Source: Bacillota bacterium
Lineage (GTDB): Bacteria > Bacillota > Limnochordia > DTU080
Direction: 5' to 3'
Assembly: GCA_012840225.1 (NCBI GenBank)
Contig: DULU01000089.1
Coordinates: 19,663 to 83,662 of the forward strand
Length of the DNA stretch: 64,000 bases
This document shows positions 56,985-64,000 of the stretch, in pieces. Within the stretch, counting starts at the first letter, position 1. Every line of letters starts with the position of its first letter. The translations under genes and the position numbers were made by a program. Under the pieces are notes generated by a model that was not told where the DNA came from, did no database searches, and saw only the letters and a program-made list of their open reading frames with translations.

Positions 56985-57287
56985 TCAGCAGGTTGAGCCA
57001 TTTGGCGAGGTGATTATAAAACCTTCATTCAGCCAACTTTTCCGGTAATCGATCACCGCCCCCTGCAAATAGGTCGAAGTCCGGCGATCGATCACAAACT
57101 TTAACCCTTCCGTTTCTTCCGTAATGTCGTCCGGACCGGCTGACTCTGCCAGAGTCAGTGCATATCTCGGCCCGCCTCAGCCGACGCCGGCAATATACAC
57201 CCTGATGCCGGCGCCATTCCCCTGCTCTTTTAATATCTCGGCCAGTTTCTCCTGCGCCGCCTTCGTCACCTTAATCAACCGGCTCAT
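56985..57287 (-). CDS. HesB/IscA-like selenoprotein: 100 aa with in-frame UGA (Sec37)
   Basis: MSRLIKVTKAAQEKLAEILKEQGNGAGIRVYIAGVG-U-GGPRYALTLAESAGPDDITEETEGLKFVIDRRTSTYLQGAVIDYRKSWLNEGFIITSPNGSTC*. UGA at 57177-57179 occupies the position of the conserved Cys in HesB/IscA-like IAG.(G/S)C(G/S)GP.. motifs. Confidence 0.85.
57133..57173 (-). promoter_or_regulatory. Bacterial SECIS-like element
   Basis: Minus: 8-bp stem CUGACUCU-GGC-AGAGUCAG, apical loop starts with G 26 nt after the UGA; lower stem GGGCCG/CGGUCC. Confidence 0.75.
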
Positions 57288-57489
57288 CCTTTCTACCCGG
57301 CCTCCTTGCCCTTGCTCGCCGGCCGCTCTTCACTGCCCAGCCGCCGACAAGTCCTTTCGCTGTTTACTATTTTATAATGTTATATATCACTGGTCAAGTG
57401 CAGCCATCCCGTTCATGCCTAATGGTTGACCATTATTTTGCCGTTTACTCCCGGAGCCCGCCGGGAATACTTTACTGCAGAAAGGGAGG

Positions 57490-57966
57490 ATGGATATGGC
57501 CGATATCACGCGCTGGAACCCTATCGACGATATATCGCGCTGGCGTGATGATGTCAACCGCTTCTTTCAGGGACTTCTCCCCTGGGGAGACTATAGTTGG
57601 CCCCGCTCGCTCAGTCACTGGGGACCTTCGGTGGATGTGAAAGAAACTGATACCGATGTGCACATCATGGCGGAGGTGCCGGGGGTGGATCCCGGCGACA
57701 TCGACATCACCGTGACTGAAGACAGCCTTACCATCAAAGGCGAGGTCAAGCACGAAGAGGACCAAAACCGGGAGGGCTACAGGCGCATTGAAAGGCGGTA
57801 CGGCAGCTTCCACAGGGTGATTCCCTTCCCGGTCAAAGTGAAGCATGATCAGGCTACAGCCGACTACCGCAACGGCATTCTGGAGGTCAAAGTGCCGAAA
57901 GCCGAACCAGGGAAGATGAGAGCCTTCCGGTTGAAAGTGACGGATCAACCAAAACAGTTGCAATAA
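57490..57966 (+). CDS. Hsp20/alpha-crystallin small heat shock protein
   Basis: PSVDVKETDTDVHIMAEVPGVDPGDIDITVTEDSLTIKGEVKHEE...YGSFHRVIPFPVKVKHDQATADYRNGILEVKVPKAE. Confidence 0.95.
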   Translation: MDMADITRWNPIDDISRWRDDVNRFFQGLLPWGDYSWPRSLSHWGPSVDVKETDTDVHIMAEVPGVDPGDIDITVTEDSLTIKGEVKHEEDQNREGYRRIERRYGSFHRVIPFPVKVKHDQATADYRNGILEVKVPKAEPGKMRAFRLKVTDQPKQLQ

Positions 57967-57985
57967 AAAGCGGCCCATAAGCCCC

Positions 57986-58015
57986 GGCGGCCGCTGCCTC
58001 CTGAGAGCGGCCGCC
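57986..58015. terminator. GC-rich hairpin between convergent genes (no U-tract)
   Basis: Perfect GGCGGCCGCT/AGCGGCCGCC 10-bp stem, 10-nt loop. Confidence 0.45.
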
Positions 58016-58078
58016 CGCTACCTTCACGAACCCGTCACCCTTGCCGACCCATCATCACACCGGCCGGCCCGTTCCACT

Positions 58079-59344
58079 TCAGCCGTTCACGACCACCCAC
58101 CTGGAGCAGGCCAATACCAAAGCCAAGGCATATTGCGCTCCAGGCAAGACGGAATCTTCTTCCAGATATTCTTCCAGGGTATGAATACGACCGCCGGCCG
58201 TCACCCCCACCGTTACTGCCGGAATTCCTTGAGAAAGGGGTACATTGGCGTCGGTGCTGGCCGTCAGCATCTTGGTCTTGATGCGGTGGTGCTCGGCCAC
58301 TTCCCGCACCGCCTGCACCAGCGAGTGGTCGTCCGGCATGCGGCCGCCCGGCCGGTCCCCGACCACCGCTACATTCATCTGCAAGGTCTCCTGGGGAGCG
58401 CCGCTGCCGGTCCCGCCGGCTCCGGCAGCCTTCTCCCTATGCAAAGAAAGATCCAGCTCATTACGGATTTTTTCTTCCATCACGGCTAAAGCCGCCGGAT
58501 CTTCCGAGCGGATGTCGATCAGCATTTCCGCTTCGGCGGCGATAGAGTTTACCGAAACACCGCCCTTCACCACCCCCACGTTATAGGTGGTGCGCGGCTC
58601 TCTGGGCACGCTCAGGCTATATATGCCGGCGATCGCCCGCCCCAAACCTTCTATGGCGCTGGGCTTGCCGAAATCCCCCCAGCTGTGACCACCAGGGCCC
58701 TTATATGTCACCTGCAGGCGGCGGCTCGCCGTGCCTTTATAGCACACCAGGCCGGCGTCGCCGTCAAATATCAAAGCCGCGGCTATCGGCCACTTTTTGC
58801 CGATGCCTTCATTTATTATATATTTCATTCCCCGCAGGTCGCCTAGTCCTTCCTCGCCCACGTTGGCGGCAAAAACCAACCCGTGATCCGGCTGAAAGGA
58901 TAACCCGCTCCGGCAGAACAGGTTGGCCAACTCCACCAGGATGGCCACTTTGACCGAGTTGTCCTGAATACCGGGAGCAAAAAGGCGCCCATGGCTGTGC
59001 TTCACCTTGATCGGAGTTCCGGGGGGAAACACCGTATCCAGATGCGCCGTCACCAACAACACAGGTTTGCCCGGCGGCGGCTCTCTCCAGACATAGATGG
59101 CGTTCCCGCACTCATCGATATAGACCTGCCCGCCCCCGGCAGCCGCCGCTTTTTCCCAGAGGTCTGCCACGTGCTCAGCCCGGGAGGCTTCCGCAAAAGT
59201 CGGTGCCGGAATTTCGCTGATCTCTTTCACCAGAGCCAGCAGATTTTGTTCCCGGTCGGCCAGCCAGGACAGCCCCTCCTGGTAGATGCTCCCATAATCG
59301 ATCCCGCCGACAAGTGAGCCGGCAAACAACATTCCTTTCGACAA
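58079..59344 (-). CDS. M20-family peptidase
   Basis: VLLVTAHLDTVFPPGTPIKVKHSHGRLFAPGIQDNSVKVA; FAANVGEEGLGDLRGMKYI; TYNVGVVKGGVSVNSIAAEAEMLIDIRSED. Confidence 0.9.
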   Translation of the reverse strand: MSKGMLFAGSLVGGIDYGSIYQEGLSWLADREQNLLALVKEISEIPAPTFAEASRAEHVADLWEKAAAAGGGQVYIDECGNAIYVWREPPPGKPVLLVTAHLDTVFPPGTPIKVKHSHGRLFAPGIQDNSVKVAILVELANLFCRSGLSFQPDHGLVFAANVGEEGLGDLRGMKYIINEGIGKKWPIAAALIFDGDAGLVCYKGTASRRLQVTYKGPGGHSWGDFGKPSAIEGLGRAIAGIYSLSVPREPRTTYNVGVVKGGVSVNSIAAEAEMLIDIRSEDPAALAVMEEKIRNELDLSLHREKAAGAGGTGSGAPQETLQMNVAVVGDRPGGRMPDDHSLVQAVREVAEHHRIKTKMLTASTDANVPLSQGIPAVTVGVTAGGRIHTLEEYLEEDSVLPGAQYALALVLACSRWVVVNG

Positions 59345-59367
59345 ATTACTCCCCCCAACTCCTAACC

Positions 59368-60111
59368 TTAACTCGTCCCGGCCATCGGCTTGCGCTGCAG
59401 CCGCGTGCTATATTGATACCTGTCCGCCCGGTATAACACTTCGGTGTATTCTATGGGAGAATCCATCTCGACGAAGGTCAGGCGTTTGATTGACAGGGCC
59501 GGATCACCCGGGTTTACCCCCAAAAGGGCGGCATCCTCTTCGCTCAGACTGACCGCACCGATGGTCTGCTCTCCTGCCCTGATAGGATAGCCGAGCTGTT
59601 CCACGATGACATAGATGGGCGTGCTCACCAGGTCGGCGCCCAGCACCATCCGGCCGATCTGGGCTACCAGATAGGTGCGGTCCACGAAAAGCGGCTCCTC
59701 TCCCACGGAGACCAGGCGCTGGATAAAAGCCGCCTGTTGACCGGCCTGCAAGTGCAGTTTATAGGCGGCTTCCTCAGGCACCGGTCTCATCTCCGCCGCC
59801 AGCACCTTCACCCGAGGAGACAAGCCCTTATCCCGCAGCTCTTCGGCAAACCCCCGGAGCCAGGTCAAGTTTTGCTCGAACTTACCTGAGGCCACAAAAG
59901 TGCCCTTGCCGTGTTTGCGATAGAGAACGCCGTCGCTCACCAGTTCATTCAGAGCCTGGCGCACGGTGGTCCGGCTCAGGCCGTGCTGTTGGCTCAGCTG
60001 GCGCTCACCGGGCAAGGGATCGCCGGCCTTCAGCTCACCGCTCCGGATCTGCATCCAGATTAAATTTTTCAACTGCACGTGCAGCGGTACATCTGCTCCC
60101 TGGATAATCAT
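59368..60111 (-). CDS. GntR-family transcriptional regulator (UTRA domain)
   Basis: PLHVQLKNLIWMQIRSGELKAGDPLPGERQLSQQHGLSRTTVRQALNELVSDGVLYRKHGKGTFV; start corrected to MIIQGADVP. Confidence 0.95.
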   Translation of the reverse strand: MIIQGADVPLHVQLKNLIWMQIRSGELKAGDPLPGERQLSQQHGLSRTTVRQALNELVSDGVLYRKHGKGTFVASGKFEQNLTWLRGFAEELRDKGLSPRVKVLAAEMRPVPEEAAYKLHLQAGQQAAFIQRLVSVGEEPLFVDRTYLVAQIGRMVLGADLVSTPIYVIVEQLGYPIRAGEQTIGAVSLSEEDAALLGVNPGDPALSIKRLTFVEMDSPIEYTEVLYRADRYQYSTRLQRKPMAGTS

Positions 60112-60281
60112 GAAAAAACCCACACTCCACAGTTTATCGGAGATCGCGGCATTCACTTGTATTCACTTCCCTGCAAAAACAATCCTGCCTTGTTCGGCTC
60201 AACCTCCGGAAAACAAGAGGAAACACAGCAGGTGCGGCGAAGATGGATGTGATCAACCGTAATTTTAAGGAGGAGTCCGAC

Positions 60282-61334
60282 ATGGTCAAACCATTGAAAT
60301 TAGGCATTATTGGAGCAGGTAACATCTCCAAGTCTCACCTGGAAGCCGCCAGGCGGACCGGCGCCGCTGTTCCGGTCGCCATCTGCGATCCCCTGCTGGA
60401 CAGGGCCAATCAGAGGCAGAACGAATATGGCATTCAGGAAGTATATGCCGATTATCACGACATGCTGGCCAAGTCCGATATCGAAGCCGTGGTCGTCTGC
60501 CCACCCAACCATCTGCACCATGTGGTGACCATCGACGCGCTGCGGGCGGGCAAGCATGTCCTCTGCGAAAAGCCGATGTCCTTCCGCGCCGACTGGGCGC
60601 AGAGCATGGTGGACGAGGCTAAAAAGAGCGGCAAAATCCTGCAGGTCGGCATGGTCAGCCGCTACCAGCCGACGGTGCAATGGCTGCGCCGCCAGGTGGC
60701 GGAAGGCTCTCTCGGCTGGGTTTATTTCGCCCGCGCCCAATATGTGCGCCGCTCCGGCATTCCCGGCTGGGGCAGCTGGTTCACCCGCAAAGATATGGCC
60801 GGTGGCGGGCCGCTGATCGACATTGGCGTCCATCGCCTCGATCTGGCCTGGTATCTGATGGGTTGCCCCAAACCGGTGAGCGTCTTCGGCGTCACTTTCG
60901 CCGCGCTGGGTCCCTCGAAGCAAGGCTTGGGCACCTGGGGTACGCCCGAATGGGACGGCTATTATGATGTGGAAGACTTTTCCGCCGCTTTGATCAAATT
61001 TGCCGACGGCTCGGCTATTTCCCTGGAAGCGGTGTGGGCCGGCTATACCGATCCCTCCAGCGCCCTTCACCTCATAGGCAACAAGCAGGGTGCTCAGCTC
61101 ATCGACGATAAGGTGAAGATCATGACCCAGGTGGACAAACATGACATGGACACCATGGTCTCCATGCCGAAGAATTCCTTGGAATCCGGTTTTTCCGGCC
61201 AGATGATGGCTTTCAGAAATGCGGTCAGAGGAGAAGCCCCTTGCCCGGCACCCGGTGAACAAGGCCTCGAGGTGACCAAGATGCTGGCCGGCATTTACGA
61301 ATCGGCTCAGAAAGGTGCCTCGGTGGCTCTGTAA
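60282..61334 (+). CDS. Gfo/Idh/MocA-family oxidoreductase
   Basis: LKLGIIGAGNISKSHLEAARRTGAAVPVAICDP; HVLCEKPMSF; GGGPLIDIGVHRLDLAWYLMG. Confidence 0.95.
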   Translation: MVKPLKLGIIGAGNISKSHLEAARRTGAAVPVAICDPLLDRANQRQNEYGIQEVYADYHDMLAKSDIEAVVVCPPNHLHHVVTIDALRAGKHVLCEKPMSFRADWAQSMVDEAKKSGKILQVGMVSRYQPTVQWLRRQVAEGSLGWVYFARAQYVRRSGIPGWGSWFTRKDMAGGGPLIDIGVHRLDLAWYLMGCPKPVSVFGVTFAALGPSKQGLGTWGTPEWDGYYDVEDFSAALIKFADGSAISLEAVWAGYTDPSSALHLIGNKQGAQLIDDKVKIMTQVDKHDMDTMVSMPKNSLESGFSGQMMAFRNAVRGEAPCPAPGEQGLEVTKMLAGIYESAQKGASVAL

Positions 61335-61357
61335 CGACGATCAGATGAGGCGGGCAG

Positions 61358-62116
61358 ATGAGCAACTCGGCCAAAAATATATATGAAAACGGATTCTGGA
61401 ACGAGATCAAACCTATTCGCCCGCAGGAAGGCGGCGGCTCGTTCTATGATGTCAGGGCAGCGCGCTATGACGGCATATGCGCCTTCTCTCCTACCAAAAC
61501 CCTGGCTCTTTCCGGAGCACTGGCCGGGTTGGGCATCGCTTTACTGCTTTGGCTCATGCCGCTGACCTTCGTCAACCTGAGTAATCTTCCCGCCACAGGC
61601 TTATTCTTCGCCGTCTATGGAGCATTGATGGGTATATGGAGAAAAAGGGACGCCGCCCGGAGGAAATACGCCAGGCTATTCCACCTGGTGCGGCGTCCCC
61701 ATTCCATCTTTTCCTTCTTCTTTTTTCCTTTTGTCCTGATCCTGCGCATCATTTTCTGGGAACCTGGCGGAAATGCCTCCGGCATGGGTGAGCCGGACAC
61801 TTTCCTGGCCTCCATGGTGGTGCTGCTCTGTCTTTTCTGGATCGGCATGGCTTTCGACTATATATGGGAAGCTTTGCACAACCTTATACTGGGGCGCATG
61901 ATCGATGTGACCTCCGATACAGCTCGCCGGCATACCCTGCACATGTGGATCACCTGTGAAGAAGCCAACTCGCCGCACCGCCTGGATCAAGTGGATTATC
62001 ACGACAGCAAGGTTATCGTCAGGGGTTGGTTTGAGAATCCGGCAGAGCTGAAGCGCAAGCTCCTGCTTCTGGACTTTGTAAAAGAAGCCGAAGTGATCAG
62101 CGAAAAGAGCAAATGA
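61358..62116 (+). CDS. Membrane protein (hypothetical)
   Basis: Four hydrophobic segments and a soluble C-terminal domain; no family recognised. Confidence 0.6.
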   Translation: MSNSAKNIYENGFWNEIKPIRPQEGGGSFYDVRAARYDGICAFSPTKTLALSGALAGLGIALLLWLMPLTFVNLSNLPATGLFFAVYGALMGIWRKRDAARRKYARLFHLVRRPHSIFSFFFFPFVLILRIIFWEPGGNASGMGEPDTFLASMVVLLCLFWIGMAFDYIWEALHNLILGRMIDVTSDTARRHTLHMWITCEEANSPHRLDQVDYHDSKVIVRGWFENPAELKRKLLLLDFVKEAEVISEKSK

Positions 62117-62210
62117 CAGCCTGTGGAGCCATAGACTATACCCGCAGAAAACCGTGAACCGGTAAATGCCCGGAAACCAACGCTCCTTGTATCAAGAAAA
62201 TTGTCATGCT

Positions 62211-62241
62211 AAGATATATATGAAGATATACATATCATCTT
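62211..62241. promoter_or_regulatory. Imperfect dyad, candidate Rrf2 operator
   Basis: AAGATATATATG-aagatata-CATATCATCTT upstream of the Rrf2 gene. Confidence 0.35.
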
Positions 62242-62304
62242 TAAACGGCTGCTCACCCGGACAGGATTGTAGGTAGTGTAGGAAAGACAGAAAGAAGTGC
62301 CGCC

Positions 62305-62703
62305 ATGATATCAAAAACGGCTGAATACGCATTACGGGCCATGGTTTGCCTGGCTAAACAGCAACCGGGTACAAGCCTTACAAATAAGCAGATAGCTGCC
62401 GCCACAGGAATCCCGCTGCCTTATTTGTCCAAAGTGATGTTGAGCTTGTGCCGGGCCGGCTTGATTTCCGCTCGCCGGGGTCGGGGCGGGGGTCTGGCCC
62501 TGACCCAAAAGCCGGAGAATATAACCATTCTGGATATCATAGAAGCGGTGGATCCGATCAAGGAGGTGTCAGGCTGCCCCCTGAAGCTGAAAAGCCATCA
62601 GACCCAATTGTGTCCCCTGCATAGCCGCCTGAACGAGGCCACGGTCATGATTAAGCAGGCTTTCAGCAGAACAACCCTATCCGAGATGATCACCCAAAAG
62701 TGA
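62305..62703 (+). CDS. Rrf2-family transcriptional regulator
   Basis: MISKTAEYALRAMVCLAKQQPGTSLTNKQIAAATGIPLPYLSKVMLSLCRAGLISARRGRGGGLAL. Confidence 0.95.
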   Translation: MISKTAEYALRAMVCLAKQQPGTSLTNKQIAAATGIPLPYLSKVMLSLCRAGLISARRGRGGGLALTQKPENITILDIIEAVDPIKEVSGCPLKLKSHQTQLCPLHSRLNEATVMIKQAFSRTTLSEMITQK

Positions 62704-62743
62704 GCGGCATGAAGCCCATCGAAACAAAAAGGAGGACGAGGCC

Positions 62744-63988
62744 ATGAGCGAACTGATCACCAAGAAGGAGAACCTAAAGAAACTCTTGCGCCAGGTACAC
62801 GAGACTCCGGAGAAAGTCGGGGAGATCAAAGCTGCTTTCCGCCACCTATTGGCCGGCCTGACCCCCACCATGATAGCCGAAGTGGAGCAGGAATTGGTCG
62901 AAGAAGGGCTGCCGGCGGAAAAGTTGCGGCTGATGTGCGACGTCCACCTGGAACTGATGAAGGAATCGCTCGACGAAAGTGAGCCGGCCGGTCTGCCGCC
63001 GGGGCATCCGATAGCCATATTGACCAAAGAGCACAGCCAATTTCTGGAGGTGATGGACGAGCTCCGCCGGCTTTTGGCCTCACCGTTGCAAGATGGGAGC
63101 CGGAAGCGGCTGGCGGAGCTGCGGGACCTTCTGAAGGTGGGGGAAAACCACTACTTAAGGGAAGAAAACGTGCTCTTCCCACAGCTGGAAAAGCGTGGCA
63201 TCGTGCAGCCGCCGGCGATCATGTGGCAGGAGCATGATGTAATCAGAGACATGAAGCGACGGCTGTTTGCCGCCATCGATCGCCTGAACTCCGGCAATGA
63301 AGGAGGGAAGGCGGGCTTCATCGACGATGTCATCGCCCTGCAGGAGTTCCTCAGCAGCCACTTCCAGAAGGAGAACAAAATCCTCTTCCCTGCCGCTTTG
63401 CAGGTGATTGAGAGAAGCGTCTGGCCGGAAATGCGACGGGAGTTCGACGAGATCGGGTATGTCTTCGGCGAGCCGGCGCCTATCCCGCACCTCATGGGGA
63501 AAGCGGCAGCGAGCGGCGCACCCGGTGCACCCGGAGCCGGGGCAGCGGAGAAAGCCGATGCGGCCGGCGAGGGCGGTCCGGGCCTCATCGATCTGGGGTC
63601 GGGACGGCTGACCATCGAGCAGCTGACCTGCCTGTTCAACACACTTCCCGTAGACATAACCTTTGTGGATGCAGATGATCGCGTCGCCTATTTCAGCGAA
63701 ACCGCCGATCGCATCTTTGTGCGCACCAGATCCGTCATCGGTCGGGCGGTGCAAAACTGCCATCCGCAGAAAAGCGTCCACGTGGTGAATAAGATATTGG
63801 ACGACTTTAAAGCGGGACGGCGCCATCAGGCCGAGTTCTGGATCAACCTGGGCAACAAGCTGATTCTGATCCGCTATTTCGCCGTGCGCAATCCCGAGGG
63901 CCGATATCTCGGCACAGTCGAGATAACCCAGGATATCACCCGCCTGAAAGAGTTGACCGGCGAAAAGCGCCTGGACGACGATGTGTAA
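62744..63988 (+). CDS. DUF438 + hemerythrin HHE + PAS-domain protein
   Basis: N-terminal DUF438-like region, HPIAILTKEHSQFLEVMDELRRLL...NHYLREENVLFPQLEKRG...MWQEHDVIRDMKRRL (HHE), C-terminal PAS (DITFVDADDRVAYFSETADRIFVRTRSVIGRAVQNCHPQKSVHVVNKIL). Confidence 0.9.
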   Translation: MSELITKKENLKKLLRQVHETPEKVGEIKAAFRHLLAGLTPTMIAEVEQELVEEGLPAEKLRLMCDVHLELMKESLDESEPAGLPPGHPIAILTKEHSQFLEVMDELRRLLASPLQDGSRKRLAELRDLLKVGENHYLREENVLFPQLEKRGIVQPPAIMWQEHDVIRDMKRRLFAAIDRLNSGNEGGKAGFIDDVIALQEFLSSHFQKENKILFPAALQVIERSVWPEMRREFDEIGYVFGEPAPIPHLMGKAAASGAPGAPGAGAAEKADAAGEGGPGLIDLGSGRLTIEQLTCLFNTLPVDITFVDADDRVAYFSETADRIFVRTRSVIGRAVQNCHPQKSVHVVNKILDDFKAGRRHQAEFWINLGNKLILIRYFAVRNPEGRYLGTVEITQDITRLKELTGEKRLDDDV

Positions 63989-64000
63989 AACCTCCGGCAG

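Noticed and set aside
56985-56987. Second in-frame UGA of the HesB-like gene as another Sec codon
   Set aside because: It follows the expected C-terminus (…SPNGSTC) and the downstream frame has no family resemblance; treated as the stop.
57124-57429. + strand 101-aa ORF
   Set aside because: Overlaps the HesB-like selenoprotein antisense; protein composition not credible.

Overview
The window is 64 kb of a GC-rich bacterial chromosome. Gene families suggest an anaerobic Firmicute-type organism. SLH-domain proteins ending in aromatic beta-barrel termini (…VIRF, …SIRF, …SFKF) suggest it is diderm. The content is mostly metabolic. It includes an agr-type peptide quorum-sensing locus fused to c-di-GMP enzymes; SNF2 and SWIM genes; a lone MtaB; a marR-hcp-cooS-cooF-oxidoreductase operon; malic enzyme and SAH hydrolase; two orphan DNA methyltransferases; and glmS. 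It also has a ParB-like gene, an outer-membrane/SLH cluster with a 1834-aa coiled-coil protein, an ABC exporter with a DUF1854 protein, sugar-related genes, Hsp20, and a DUF438/hemerythrin/PAS protein. Several features are absent from, or only partly shown by, the ORF track: (1) a HesB/IscA-like gene with an in-frame UGA at the conserved Cys position followed by a SECIS-like hairpin (56985..57287, minus), probably a selenoprotein; (2) a glmS ribozyme upstream of glmS (about 31645..31791, minus); (3) a 39-aa AgrD-like autoinducer precursor (1911..2030); (4) a URO-D family CDS cut by the left edge (1..929, minus); (5) a structured ~230-nt leader with an intrinsic terminator upstream of the ABC exporter (50087..50272, minus). 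No tRNA, rRNA, CRISPR array or transposase was recognised. All family calls come from reading motifs by eye; no database search was run.
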